Source: Gemmatimonadota bacterium (GTDB taxonomy: Bacteria > Gemmatimonadota > Gemmatimonadetes > Gemmatimonadales > Gemmatimonadaceae). Taken from it: DNA of 64,000 bases. Location of the stretch: contig JAIOPJ010000055.1 of NCBI GenBank assembly GCA_021413975.1, positions 62,001 through 126,000 of the forward strand, written 5' to 3'. A program made the translations under genes and the position numbers. The notes below the pieces were generated by a model. It ran no database searches. It was not told the DNA's origin and saw only the letters and a list, made by a program, of their open reading frames with translations. Shown here piece by piece: positions 1 through 8,649 of the stretch. Positions within the stretch are counted from its first letter, which is position 1. Every line of letters starts with the position of its first letter.

Positions 1-235
1 CACAGGGGCACAGGGGGCACAGGGGACTTCGACTGCGAGGGCCTTTGTGACGGCGACTGCAACTGCCGTTGGGACGGCCGCGGCGGTTCCTGGCGGATGT
101 CGGGTGCCAGGGGCATGGGAGGACGATGTGTACCCGTACCTCGCGCTCCCCTCACCGTTCGACAGGCCCCACGGGATTCAGGTTCTCGCAGTTCCCTGTG
201 CCCCCTGTGCCCCTGTGGTGAACGCCGTCGCCGTC
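1..235. repeat. dispersed inverted repeat, copy 1 (CACAGGGGCACAGG type)
   Basis: The left arm (CACAGGGGCACAGGGGGCAC, bases 1-26, cut by the window edge) and an inverted right arm at about 190-225 (CCTGTGCCCCCTGTGCCCCT) enclose about 160 bases. The same layout recurs at 1385, 11822, 16095 and 55387. No gene is visible in this stretch; the reading frames through it are products of the repeat. Confidence 0.7.
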
Positions 236-240
236 GGGGT

Positions 241-1266
241 TCAGCGCTTCAGCAACCGCACCCCACCCGACCCCGTCGACACCTTGATCATCGGCCCGCC
301 GGCCCCGATCCGCCCGCGCAGTTCGCGGCGCCGGTAGCCATCCATGGTGACCGCGAAATCGGTCGAGATCCCCCCGGACCCGGTCTCGATGTCGAGGTCC
401 GCCGCCGCGTCCGCGGGCAGCGCGAACGAGACACTCCCCGAGCCGGTGTCGATGTTGGTGCGCCCCGGCACCTTGGTGAGCCCCACCCGGACGCTCCCCG
501 AGCCGGTGTCCACGAAGAGGTCGTCCGTCGTGAGCCCGTCGACCGTCACCGAACCCGAGCCCACCTCGACGGAGAAGCGGTCCGCCTGCACGTCGCGCGC
601 GTCGACGCTGCCCGAGCCGGCGTCGACCTTCACGCTCGTCATCCGCAGTCCGATCAACGTCGTCGACCCGCTGCCGGTGTCCACATCGAGTTCACCGCCC
701 GCGCCCTCGACGCGCACCGATCCCGATCCCGCGTCGATCACGAGTCGCCCCTTGGTGCCGGCCGTACGCACGCCGGCCGAATGGACGTCGAGTCGCAGGT
801 CGGATTCCACCTGATCGGCCGAGACGTTCCCGACGGCGAGGTTCACTTCGACGCGCTTGCCCGCAGGGACCTTCACGACCAGGTCCGCGTGCGCTTGGAG
901 ACCGCTGCCGTAGGTCCGTACGGTGGTGCGGCGTCCGCCCGAGCCCCAGTCGCCTTTGAACGTGCCGTCGCTCCTGACCGTCAGCGTCGACGAACTGCGC
1001 GAATCCCCGCCTCCCCGGTAGACGATCTCGTCGCCCGGGTAGCGGATCGTGAGCGTTCCGCCGATGGCCACGACCTCGAGCCGACGTGCATCGCTGCCGC
1101 CGCGGGTGACCTCGACGACCACGTCGTTCCCCGTTCCGCGTTCGAGCCGCACCTCGCCGGCGAGGTTCCAGATGGTGATCGCGGCGCCGCTGAGCACGTG
1201 GCGTTCCTGGGCCTGCAGCGCGAGCGGGAAGAGCAGGGCCGCGAGGGTCGGACGGAGGAATCGCAT
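241..1266 (-). CDS. secreted DUF4097-type putative adhesin with GSGSV repeats
   Basis: A 341-residue protein with an N-terminal signal peptide (MRFLRPTLAALLFPLALQAQ) followed by a body rich in short repeats of the form DTGSGSV / DAGSGSV, spaced about 15-20 residues apart. This is the pattern of DUF4097 proteins, which are expected to fold as a right-handed beta-helix and are usually exported. An ATG ten codons upstream (1296) is in frame, but the start at 1266 places the signal peptide directly at the N-terminus. The gene stands alone, diverging from the next one across a repeat-filled gap. Its role is unknown; adhesion is only the family label. Confidence 0.8.
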   Translation of the reverse strand: MRFLRPTLAALLFPLALQAQERHVLSGAAITIWNLAGEVRLERGTGNDVVVEVTRGGSDARRLEVVAIGGTLTIRYPGDEIVYRGGGDSRSSSTLTVRSDGTFKGDWGSGGRRTTVRTYGSGLQAHADLVVKVPAGKRVEVNLAVGNVSADQVESDLRLDVHSAGVRTAGTKGRLVIDAGSGSVRVEGAGGELDVDTGSGSTTLIGLRMTSVKVDAGSGSVDARDVQADRFSVEVGSGSVTVDGLTTDDLFVDTGSGSVRVGLTKVPGRTNIDTGSGSVSFALPADAAADLDIETGSGGISTDFAVTMDGYRRRELRGRIGAGGPMIKVSTGSGGVRLLKR

Positions 1267-1384
1267 CGGGGGCTCTGGTGAGGGTCTGGCCGGCACTACG
1301 GGGGGCGCGGCGATCCGGGTTCAGGTATTGGACAGGCGTGCTGCCTCAAAGGGTTTGGAGGTGGCGGACAGCTCTAGCCGATGA

Positions 1385-1570
1385 TTTCACCACCGAGGCA
1401 CCGAGGACACCGAGGAGGACCACGTGTGCTCGACGGGTGGTGCTCCGGGCGGATGATCGTATGGAAGTGGGGAGCTCTGCCCGTTCCTCGCGCTCCCCGT
1501 TCGCCGTGTCGCTGTCCTCGCGTCCTCGCCGCTCTGGTTCCCGGTGTCCTCGGTGCCTCGGTGGTGAAGA
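1385..1570. repeat. dispersed inverted repeat, copy 2 (CACCGAGGCACCGAGG type)
   Basis: The left arm at 1385-1415 (TTCACCACCGAGGCACCGAG followed by GACACCGAGG) and the inverted right arm at 1542-1569 (GGTGTCCTCGGTGCCTCGGT) enclose about 125 bases. It fills most of the 355-base gap 1267-1621 between the DUF4097 gene and the glycosyltransferase. No RNA gene or credible small ORF is seen in the gap. Confidence 0.8.
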
Positions 1571-1621
1571 GCCGTTCTCCCGCGCCGCGAACCCAACCCC
1601 TGCGCACTACGTTTACCTCGC

Positions 1622-2776
1622 GTGATCGCTCTCCTCGCCTCCATTCAAGCCGTCCTCGCACTGCTGCTGGCCAGCCGCCTCATCGGCGGCCGCTCGCGCC
1701 GCGCGGCGGAGGCCCCGAAGGTCGACGGACTCGACACCCCCGGGCTCACGATCGTCGTCGCCTGCCTCAACGAGGCCGCGCGCATCGGCCCCTGCCTCGA
1801 GGGACTCATCGGGCAGGGGAAGCCCGTGACGGAGATCCTCATCATCGACTCGGGAAGCACCGACGGCACGCGCGACCTGATCGCCGCGGCGGCCGAACGA
1901 GACCCGCGCATCAGGCTCATCACCGATCCACCGCTCCCGGGCGGGTGGGTCGGCAAGGCCTGGGCACTCCAACACGGCATGTCGCTCGCGACGAACCCAT
2001 GGGTGCTCGGCATGGACGCGGACACGCAGGCGGAGCCCGGCTGCGCCGCCGCCGTCCTCGCCGCGGCGCTGCGTGAGCGGTTCGACGTGGTGAGCTTCGC
2101 GCCTCGCTTCGCGGGCCAGAGTGACGCCGAGCGCTGGCTGCAGCCGGCCCTCCTCGTCACTCTCATCTACCGGTCGGGCGCCGTGGGCGACCCGAGCGTG
2201 ACCCCCGACCACGTGATCGCCAACGGCCAGTGCTTCCTCGCCAAACGGAGCACGATCCTCCAGTACGGGGGCTACGAACCGGTGAAGGACTCCTTCGCCG
2301 AGGACGTGAGCCTCGTGCGGCACCTCGCCCGGCGCGGCGTGCGCGTCGGCTTCCTCGACGGCGCGCGACTCTATCGCGTGCGTAGCTATCGCGACGTGGG
2401 GCAGATGTGGCGCGAGTGGGGCCGGTCGCTCGACCTGAAGGACGCCACCACGCGCTGGCGGCAGGTGCGGGACACCCTCTTCGTCGTGCTCACGCAGGGA
2501 GCGCAGTGGCCGGCGGCGGTCGCGCTCGCGCTCGGGTGGTCCTCCATTCCCGCCGGCCCGGCGCGCACGCTCCTCGGCGCGAGCACCGCGGCGCTGCTCG
2601 CGATCCGTTGGCTCCTGCTCGTCGCACTGCGCCCGAGCTACGAGGAGCGGGGCGTCACTTGGTGGCTCTCGCCCTTCGCGGACCCGCTCGCGGCGGTTCG
2701 GCTCGTGGTGTCGAGCGTGCGACGGCCGACGCGGTGGCGGACACGGAGCTACTTGGTGGCAGGTGGTAGGTCGTAG
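1622..2776 (+). CDS. family 2 glycosyltransferase, carotenoid/hopanoid-associated type
   Basis: A 384-residue membrane-anchored GT2 enzyme. An N-terminal hydrophobic segment (residues 1-19) precedes the GT-A fold, which has the nucleotide-binding region IVVACLNE, the segment IIDSGSTDGT and a DADT motif (DxD type) near residue 130. PGGWVGKAWALQHG is typical of CruC/CrtQ and HpnB-like glycosyltransferases. ED in FAEDVSL and a late RxxxxW-like region follow, then C-terminal hydrophobic segments around residues 290-345. Glycosylation of a carotenoid or another lipid is inferred from the subfamily motifs; no carotenoid gene is adjacent. The start is GTG. The last six residues and the stop codon lie in a GGTGGCAGGTGG-type repeat. 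Confidence 0.8.
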   Translation: MIALLASIQAVLALLLASRLIGGRSRRAAEAPKVDGLDTPGLTIVVACLNEAARIGPCLEGLIGQGKPVTEILIIDSGSTDGTRDLIAAAAERDPRIRLITDPPLPGGWVGKAWALQHGMSLATNPWVLGMDADTQAEPGCAAAVLAAALRERFDVVSFAPRFAGQSDAERWLQPALLVTLIYRSGAVGDPSVTPDHVIANGQCFLAKRSTILQYGGYEPVKDSFAEDVSLVRHLARRGVRVGFLDGARLYRVRSYRDVGQMWREWGRSLDLKDATTRWRQVRDTLFVVLTQGAQWPAAVALALGWSSIPAGPARTLLGASTAALLAIRWLLLVALRPSYEERGVTWWLSPFADPLAAVRLVVSSVRRPTRWRTRSYLVAGGRS

Positions 2777-2782
2777 GTGGCA
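2755..2782. repeat. GGTGGCAGGTGG-type short repeat overlapping the glycosyltransferase end
   Basis: Short degenerate tandem units (GGTGGCAGGTGGTAGGTCG) like those at 15953-15970. This copy overlaps the end of the glycosyltransferase gene and supplies its C-terminal residues VAGGRS. The gap after it (2777-2987) holds a small GC-rich inverted repeat (TCGCCGC/GCGGCGA, 2817-2831) and no gene. Confidence 0.5.
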
Positions 2783-2987
2783 CGGACGGCAACGGCGACT
2801 CGCGCATGAGCCCGCATCGCCGCTGCGGCGAGTGATCGCCCGGATCCGGTGCGGTCGCGTTCCGGACACGGGCGGTTCGAGGTCCTAAGGGGTTACCCCA
2901 CGCCGATTTGCCTCGTCTTCCGCTCGCGTGGACGCCCTCGGGGCGCCGCGATCGAAAGTCCTTCACGCTAGCCAGAGGATACCCTCC

Positions 2988-3533
2988 ATGGTCCGTCGTC
3001 TCGCGAAGTTCGTTGCCGTTGCAGCCCTCGTGGCCCTGCCGAGTGCTGCCCAGGCGCAGGCCGTCTGCGTCGGCATCAACTCCTGCTCGCTCAACCCCAA
3101 CGCGTCGCTCACGATCCCCAAGGTCGTGCGTCTCGCCCTGGCATCGCCGGCCGTGACGCTCAACACGCCCGACTTCTCGCTGGACTCGTTGAACGGCCAG
3201 CTCACCGAGACGACCTTCGGCGGCCTGAACGTGCGCGCGAACCATCCGTGGACGCTCAACGTCTCGTCTGCCGCGGCGACCTGGACCTACACCCCTGCCG
3301 CGGGTGCCAGCGGCGGCTCGCGCGACCGTGCCGATCTGGAGTTCCAGGCCAGCTGCGCCGGCGCCTGGACGGCGATGTCGGGGACGGCGGCCACCATCGC
3401 CAGCGGGGCCATCACCAACGGCGCCGCCGCCTCGGTCTGTTTCCGCACCAACTTCCCCAACGACTACACCGACGTGAAGAACCGCCCGGGCACCTACACC
3501 CTGGCGCTGACGCTCACGCTCGCGGCGAACTGA
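2988..3533 (+). CDS. secreted fimbrial-subunit-like protein (paralog A)
   Basis: A 181-residue exported protein. The signal peptide ends at AQA|QAVC, followed by a Cys pair (VCVGINSCS) and a beta-rich domain rich in Thr, Ser and Ala, ending in GTYTLALTLTL. It aligns by eye with the product starting at 8061: an RLALASPAVTL block, a PWTLNVSSAAATWTY block, a DLEFQ block, and a C-terminal G-x-Y-x-L-x-L-x-L-T strand. A final hydrophobic alternating strand is what donor-strand fimbrial subunits show. The start at 2988 follows AGAGG and places the signal peptide first. It lies 70 bases before a PapD-like chaperone. The subunit role is inferred from context. Confidence 0.75.
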   Translation: MVRRLAKFVAVAALVALPSAAQAQAVCVGINSCSLNPNASLTIPKVVRLALASPAVTLNTPDFSLDSLNGQLTETTFGGLNVRANHPWTLNVSSAAATWTYTPAAGASGGSRDRADLEFQASCAGAWTAMSGTAATIASGAITNGAAASVCFRTNFPNDYTDVKNRPGTYTLALTLTLAAN

Positions 3534-3603
3534 GTTGATCACGCATCGGATGCGGCGCGAGCCCTCCGTCCGATCGCGGAGCACTTCCTGCAGCTCACGG
3601 GGG

Positions 3604-4437
3604 ATGACCCGGGGAACCGCGGTCGCCCTCGTGAGTCTGTGGGCCCTCCTGCTCTCGGCCACGCCCGTACGGGCGCAGGTGTCGGTGGAGGACCTGGAGG
3701 TCCATCTCCAGCTCAAGAAGGACACGACGGCGCTCACCGGCGTCGTGCCGGTGAGGAACGAGGAGACCCGCGCGCAGCAGGTGCGCGTGATCGTCGGCGA
3801 CTGGATCCGCGACTCGCTCGGCAACAACGTCTTCACCGAGTCGGGCACCGTCTCGCAGAGCTGCGGCAAGCGCCTCTCGGTCTTCCCGACCACCTTCCAG
3901 ATCGCCCCCGGGGCGACCGAGCTCATCCGCGTCTCGTACGCTCCCGAGGCCGGCGACGACGGCTGCTGGGCGATCGTCTTCATCGAGACCGTGCTGCCGC
4001 CATCGCAGCGTCCCGACGCGCAGGGATCGTTCCTCACGATCGAACTGCGCACCGGCGTCAAGATCTACGTGCATCGTGCCGACGCCCATCGCGCGGCGAT
4101 CGTCGAGGCCGCCGAGGTCGGGATGCGCTGGCGCCCGGTGCCCGAGGCCATCGCCGCCGGACGGCGCGACTCGGTGCACGTGCGCGAGGCGAGCGTCCTC
4201 CTCTCCAACACCGGCACCGCGCACCTGCGCGTGAGGAGCACGCTCGAGATCCGCGATGCGCAGGCCCGGCTCCTGCACACCGTCACCGGCAGCGAGGCCC
4301 CCATGACGCCCGGGTCCTCGCGCTGGGTCGCCCTCCGCATGCCGACGCTCACCCCCGGCGAGTACGTCGCGGTCCTCCTGCTCGACTACGGCGGCGACGA
4401 GATCGCCGCGGCCCAAGTGGAGTTCCGCGTCCCTTGA
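3604..4437 (+). CDS. PapD-like periplasmic pilus chaperone
   Basis: A 277-residue exported protein whose signal peptide ends near ATPVRAQ. The first Ig-like domain contains FQIAPGATELIRVSYAPEAG followed by CWAIVFIETVLPP, which corresponds to the conserved G1/F1 region of PapD-family chaperones (Pro-Gly turn, Arg-Val strand, then the loop before F-x-x-x-x-x-x-P). The second domain holds the remaining ~110 residues. Such chaperones cap unfolded fimbrial subunits in the periplasm and hand them to an usher. The downstream gene overlaps its stop codon. The start at 3604 follows GGGG; an in-frame ATG at 3535 would place 23 charged residues before the signal peptide. The fold assignment is fairly secure, the partners inferred. 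Confidence 0.75.
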   Translation: MTRGTAVALVSLWALLLSATPVRAQVSVEDLEVHLQLKKDTTALTGVVPVRNEETRAQQVRVIVGDWIRDSLGNNVFTESGTVSQSCGKRLSVFPTTFQIAPGATELIRVSYAPEAGDDGCWAIVFIETVLPPSQRPDAQGSFLTIELRTGVKIYVHRADAHRAAIVEAAEVGMRWRPVPEAIAAGRRDSVHVREASVLLSNTGTAHLRVRSTLEIRDAQARLLHTVTGSEAPMTPGSSRWVALRMPTLTPGEYVAVLLLDYGGDEIAAAQVEFRVP

Positions 4438-4445
4438 CCGCGCGC

Positions 4446-4943
4446 GTGCCGCTGCGATCCGGCTGGCGCGCGCTCCTCGCTGGGCTCCTCGTCGCCGCCG
4501 CCGTGCGTGATGCCGGTGCGCAGCGACGCACGAGTCTCGCCCTCTCGGGGTGGCCGCTCACCATCACCTCCACGAGCGCGAATGACTTCGAGGCCGGCTT
4601 CGTGCTCCTCGGCACGACGAGGTTCACCGTCGACGCGGTGAGCAACACGCCGGCCTTCACGCTGCGCTCCACGACGGTGTCGGTGCAGTGCGTCCCGGCC
4701 TGCCCGCGCAGCGGGACGCTGCCGCTCGCCGGCGTGCAGTGGCGACGCAGCGATCAAGCGACCTGGAACACGCTCACCACCGCCTATGTCGCCATCGAGA
4801 CCCGGACGCTCTCGTTCGGCGGCGTGAATGACCCCTGGACGCAGACGGTGCAGTGGCGCTACGCGCTCGACTGGGCGACCAATGGCCCGACGGCGGCCTC
4901 GCAGTTCCGCATCCGGTTCCGCCTCACCGTCGCCGCCCCGTGA
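4446..4943 (+). CDS. secreted fimbrial-subunit-like protein (paralog B)
   Basis: About 165 residues, exported (signal peptide through AAAVRDAGAQ). The domain begins LTITSTSANDFEAGF, resembling the FDAGF segment of the product at 8061, and ends with the alternating strand FRIRFRLTVAAP. A Cys pair lies in CVPAC. There is no ATG: GTG at 4446 is chosen, and TTG at 4434 would overlap the chaperone stop as TTGA. It sits between chaperone and barrel genes with no spacing, so translational coupling is likely. Role as a pilin-like subunit is inferred from position and strand pattern. Confidence 0.7.
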   Translation: MPLRSGWRALLAGLLVAAAVRDAGAQRRTSLALSGWPLTITSTSANDFEAGFVLLGTTRFTVDAVSNTPAFTLRSTTVSVQCVPACPRSGTLPLAGVQWRRSDQATWNTLTTAYVAIETRTLSFGGVNDPWTQTVQWRYALDWATNGPTAASQFRIRFRLTVAAP

Positions 4944-7657
4944 GCGCGCGCCGCGCCGTCGCCGTCCTGCTCGGTGCCGTCGCGATGATCGCCGCGCGCG
5001 CCGGCGAAGTCCGGCTCCCCACCGTGGTCTCCGAGGGCGTGCCGCGCGGCCTCGTCACGATGATCGTGCCGATCCCGCCGGATCTCGCCGACGCACCCGA
5101 GGTCACGTTCGACGTGCGCACGATCGGTGGCGTGGAGATCCTCGGGAGACTGAGAGGCCCGGCGCGCGTCGCCGGTTCGCCGTCGCGTCCGCTCGTGCTC
5201 ACGCTGCGGGTCCCCGCGGGGGCCGACGCCGGCATGATCGACGTCGCCGAGGTGACCTTCCGCGGCAACGACGGCCGCGAGTTCGTGGTGCCGCTCCGAC
5301 TGCGCGTGACGGTCGTCCGCTCGCTCACCGTGATGGGCACGACCGAGATGCGGGCGTTGCGCGCCGGCGACCGGCTCGACCTCCCCTACCGGATCGTCAA
5401 CGCCGGGAACGCCACCGACACCGTGCGGATCGTCGTGCGGGGGCCGCTCGCGTGGGGCACGCGGCTCGACCGCGACGCCACGGCGATCGTCGGTCCGCGA
5501 GCGCAACTCGAGTTCAACGTGAGCGTCGGGATCCCGCAGGTCGCCAACATCGGTGACCACACGCTCGCGGTGTCGATCATCGCGCTCACCGGGAGCGAGC
5601 CGATCGCGACGGTCTTCACCACGCTGGGCATCACCGGGCGCGCGGGGCAGGTGGCCGGCGTCGTGATGCGCCCGTCGATCGCCGTCGCGAGCACGAGCAC
5701 CGGCACCGCGACCTACTCCGGCGTGGAACTCTCGGGTCCCGTGCGCACCGGCGTCTCGGTCCGCGCCCAGCTCACGCCGGCGATCGCGCGCGGGGGCATG
5801 ACGTCGCAGGGACTCGCCGCCGTCGGCGCCCTGAGTGCGCCCTTCTCGGCGTCGATCTACGGCGAGCACTGGGACGTCTCGGCGGGGAACACGTCGTTGC
5901 AGATCGGCGACCTCTCGGGAGTGAACGTGATCGGGCGCGGCGTCACCGCGAACGTCGAACGGCCGGCGTACGAGGCGCGCGCCATCGTCGGCACGCCGTC
6001 GAGCGGTTCGCGTGCGCTCTCGGGGGAACTCCTCGGCGGCGGGTACTGGCGCAACACGGCGAGCGGCCGCGTCGGCGGGTCGGTCTCGTACCTGCGCGAA
6101 CGCGGCGGCTTCGGTGCGGGCCGCGAGCTGCGCGCCGTGGCCGCCGACTATCGCAGCCCGGTCCTCAAGACCTTCCAGCTCGGCGCGTCGCTCGCGCATC
6201 GCAGCGCGATCGGCGTGCAGGGACTCGGCTACGCGGCCACCATCTCGCACGAGCGCCCCGACGAACGCGCCGTGCTGCGCGTCGCGCATGCCCCGGGGGG
6301 CACGGCGGCCTTCGCCCGCGCCGAGGATGAGTTCCAGTTCGAAGCGTCGCGCGCACTCTCGTCGCGCTGGTGGGTCGACGCATCGGCGCAGCGGAGCACC
6401 GACCGAGGAACGGTCTTCGCCGGGATGCAGGCACGCTCCTGGTCGCTGGGGCAGCGCTTCGCCTGGCGTCCCGACGTCGCGCTCACGCTGCGCGGCCAGT
6501 CGTCCGACTTCACCGTCACCTCGAGCGGCGCCGACATCGGGGACTTCGGCGCGCGCGATCGCTCCCTCATCGGCGGGGTGGAGTGGCGACGGGGTCCGCT
6601 CGGCCTGTCGGCCGAGGGCTCGTACGGTGACATGACGCGGCGCACCGAGCTCTTCAGTGGCACCGTCGACGAAGCGGTGGCGGCGCAACGCGGACTCCGC
6701 GTCACCGCCGCGCGCGCGTTCGAGCGCTGGGGTTCGCTCGACGTCAACAGCTCGATCGAGCAGACCGGTGCCGGCGTCGGCGTGCCGGGGACCATCCAGT
6801 CCACCGGCGCCCGGTGGAGCGAGGTGCCGCTCGGCTTCGGCACCCGCCGCGCCTCGCTCACCACCGAGGTGGCGCTGCAGCGGATGGGGCAGCAGCCCGC
6901 CACGCTGGTCACTCGCGCCCTGGCGCGCGTCGCTCTCCCCGCCGGCCTCGATCTCACCGTCGCGGCGGAGCGGAATCCGTTCTTCAGGGACCCGCGCGGC
7001 AGGCCCGGCTGGATCGGTGCCGTGCGGCTCTCGGCGGCCACGCGCGTATTCTCGCCGGGTCAGCTCGGGCCCGAGGGGCTCGTCTTCGAGGACCTCGACA
7101 ACGACGGCAGGCACGACCCGCTCGAGCCCGGCGTCGCCGGCGTGGTCGTCCGTCGCGGCGACGCGAAGGCCGTCACCGATCGGCATGGACATTACCGACT
7201 GCCGGTCAGCGCGCGCGGGCGGGCGCGGATCGACCAAGGGAGTCTGCGGCCCGGCCTCGTCGCCCATCCCGTGCTCGCGAACGACCAGACCGAGCGGCTC
7301 GACCTCCCCGTGCTCCCCACGGGGAGCGTGTTGGTCGAGATGGAACTCGTCGCCGACGAGTCCGGTCGCCTCCCCGAGATGAGCCTCGAACCCGCGACGG
7401 TGATCCTGCGCGACGAGACCGGCTTCGAGTGGGTCGGTCGCCGTATCGGTCCCGATCTGGCGACATTCGATGGCGTACCGGTGGGACGCTACGCGCTCAC
7501 CTTCAACTTCGCGCGCCTTCGCGAACCGCTGCGCGCCGAGGAGCAGGATGTGATCGTGCGACCGCACGCGACGACGCAGGTGAAGGCACCGCTCCGCGCC
7601 CGCGCGATCCGTGTCTTCACGCCTCCGGCCAGGCGCACGGGGGGACCGGCGGAATGA
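4940..7657 (+). CDS. large outer-membrane beta-barrel protein, usher-like candidate
   Basis: A 905-residue exported protein that starts at GTG overlapping the previous stop (GTGA) and opens with a signal peptide (SARRAVAVLLGAVAMIAARA). Residues ~20-230 are two Ig-like/CARDB-like beta domains. Residues ~240-700 show long alternating beta-strand sequence with aromatic and Gly turns, as in outer-membrane barrels. Residues ~712-760 are an SdrD-B/Cna-B-like domain with a Ca-type loop (DLDNDGRHDP, then GVAGVVVRRG). A final beta-sandwich follows. Its place after chaperone and subunit genes is where an usher would be, but I cannot show PapC-type plug or N-terminal domains. It may be a divergent usher or a structural barrel. 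Confidence 0.65.
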   Translation: MSARRAVAVLLGAVAMIAARAGEVRLPTVVSEGVPRGLVTMIVPIPPDLADAPEVTFDVRTIGGVEILGRLRGPARVAGSPSRPLVLTLRVPAGADAGMIDVAEVTFRGNDGREFVVPLRLRVTVVRSLTVMGTTEMRALRAGDRLDLPYRIVNAGNATDTVRIVVRGPLAWGTRLDRDATAIVGPRAQLEFNVSVGIPQVANIGDHTLAVSIIALTGSEPIATVFTTLGITGRAGQVAGVVMRPSIAVASTSTGTATYSGVELSGPVRTGVSVRAQLTPAIARGGMTSQGLAAVGALSAPFSASIYGEHWDVSAGNTSLQIGDLSGVNVIGRGVTANVERPAYEARAIVGTPSSGSRALSGELLGGGYWRNTASGRVGGSVSYLRERGGFGAGRELRAVAADYRSPVLKTFQLGASLAHRSAIGVQGLGYAATISHERPDERAVLRVAHAPGGTAAFARAEDEFQFEASRALSSRWWVDASAQRSTDRGTVFAGMQARSWSLGQRFAWRPDVALTLRGQSSDFTVTSSGADIGDFGARDRSLIGGVEWRRGPLGLSAEGSYGDMTRRTELFSGTVDEAVAAQRGLRVTAARAFERWGSLDVNSSIEQTGAGVGVPGTIQSTGARWSEVPLGFGTRRASLTTEVALQRMGQQPATLVTRALARVALPAGLDLTVAAERNPFFRDPRGRPGWIGAVRLSAATRVFSPGQLGPEGLVFEDLDNDGRHDPLEPGVAGVVVRRGDAKAVTDRHGHYRLPVSARGRARIDQGSLRPGLVAHPVLANDQTERLDLPVLPTGSVLVEMELVADESGRLPEMSLEPATVILRDETGFEWVGRRIGPDLATFDGVPVGRYALTFNFARLREPLRAEEQDVIVRPHATTQVKAPLRARAIRVFTPPARRTGGPAE

Positions 7658-8064
7658 GAGCCGCCGCACCGCTCCTCGTGCTCGGTCTCCTCGTCGGCTG
7701 TTCCCTGCCTGGCGAGCCCGCGGCCGACTCGGCGATCGTCCGAGGCGAGTGGGCGTTCACGGGCACCCAGACCGCGCCGCAGGCGACGCTCACGGGGAGC
7801 CTCACGATCCAGACCCAGACCGGGGATCTCATCACCGGCAGCGCCGGATGGGACGAGCGGGACGGCTTCGGCGTCGTTCGCTCCGCCGGTGGCCCGGTCT
7901 CGGGTCGGGTGATCGGCGAGCAGGACGTCGACTTCGACATCGAATCGGACGGCGTCACACGGCGCCACGTGGGCCGGATCCGTGCCGACACCATGGATGG
8001 CAGCTGGGTCCAGTTCGGCGACGGGCGGACCGGGAGCTTCCGCGCCGTCCGGGCCAGACGATGA
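7654..8064 (+). CDS. small lipoprotein in the chaperone-usher-like operon
   Basis: A 136-residue protein with a type II signal peptide. The lipobox reads LVGC at about residues 13-16 (MRAAAPLLVLGLLVGCSLPG), so the mature protein should be lipid-anchored. The rest is a beta-rich domain with repeated short strands (LTGSLTIQTQTGD, ITGSAGWDE, GRVIGEQDVDFDIESDG) as in small lipocalin-like or META-like domains; no family is recognised. It overlaps both neighbours by four bases (ATGA), indicating one operon. It might help the barrel protein or bind the assembled fibre, which is a guess. Confidence 0.7.
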   Translation: MRAAAPLLVLGLLVGCSLPGEPAADSAIVRGEWAFTGTQTAPQATLTGSLTIQTQTGDLITGSAGWDERDGFGVVRSAGGPVSGRVIGEQDVDFDIESDGVTRRHVGRIRADTMDGSWVQFGDGRTGSFRAVRARR

Positions 8065-8633
8065 GTATCCCACGGGTCGCCGGACATTCACCGCGGTCGT
8101 TCTGCCGATGGCTCCCCCTACTGGCGCTGGCACTCGCCGTCGGCCGTTCGGCCCACGCTCAGTCCACCTGCCAGCGCAATGGCGCGGGGGCGTGCGCGGT
8201 CGGGAACAGCGCCGCCATCTCGCTCAACATCACGGTCACGAGAGCCATCAGGATGTCCCTCGGTTCGTCCGCGATCACGCTCACGGCACCCGGAGCGAGC
8301 GAGTTCGACGCCGGTTTCGGCCAGACGGCTGCACCGACCCTGCAGGTGAAGTCGAATGCGCCGTTCTCGGTGAGCCTGCGATCGACCCAGGCGCTTTGGA
8401 CCGCGTCGCCCCCGCCGGCGCGCGCCAACAAGCCGGCGAGCGACCTGCAGTGGTCGGTCTCGGTCGGCGGTCCGTTCACGGACATGACCACCCTGAGCGC
8501 CACCATCCTCACGGGGGCGGTGGGCACCGCGGGGACCCTGATCCCCCTGCAGTTCCGGGTGAAGTACTCCTGGCTCCTGGATACGACCGGCAGTTACTCG
8601 CTTCCGCTCCAGCTCACGATCACGTCGCCCTGA
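8061..8633 (+). CDS. secreted fimbrial-subunit-like protein (paralog C)
   Basis: A 190-residue exported protein with a signal peptide ending GRSAHAQS, an early Cys pair (CQRNGAGAC) and a beta domain. It shares with the product at 2988 the order: an R-x-x-L-x-S-x-x-x-T-L strand, a FDAGF/FSLDS block, a NAPFSV/NHPWTL block, a DLQWS/DLEFQ block, a long Thr-rich strand, FR and a terminal GSYSLPLQLTI strand. It is last in the operon, overlapping the lipoprotein stop (ATGA). Length and the terminal alternating strand fit a donor-strand-complemented subunit, by inference. Confidence 0.7.
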   Translation: MSIPRVAGHSPRSFCRWLPLLALALAVGRSAHAQSTCQRNGAGACAVGNSAAISLNITVTRAIRMSLGSSAITLTAPGASEFDAGFGQTAAPTLQVKSNAPFSVSLRSTQALWTASPPPARANKPASDLQWSVSVGGPFTDMTTLSATILTGAVGTAGTLIPLQFRVKYSWLLDTTGSYSLPLQLTITSP

Positions 8634-8649
8634 CCCGGGAGCCCGCCGG

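Noticed and set aside
97-1281. A 394-residue plus-strand frame across the DUF4097 gene
   Set aside because: It has no start context or domain and mirrors the minus-strand gene, whose signal peptide and repeats are clear.
1374-2076. Frames with FTTEAPRTPG or HRGTEDTE-like ends near the repeats
   Set aside because: These peptides come from reading the CACCGAGG repeat arms; the same peptides recur at 11814, 12048 and 16092 for the same reason.
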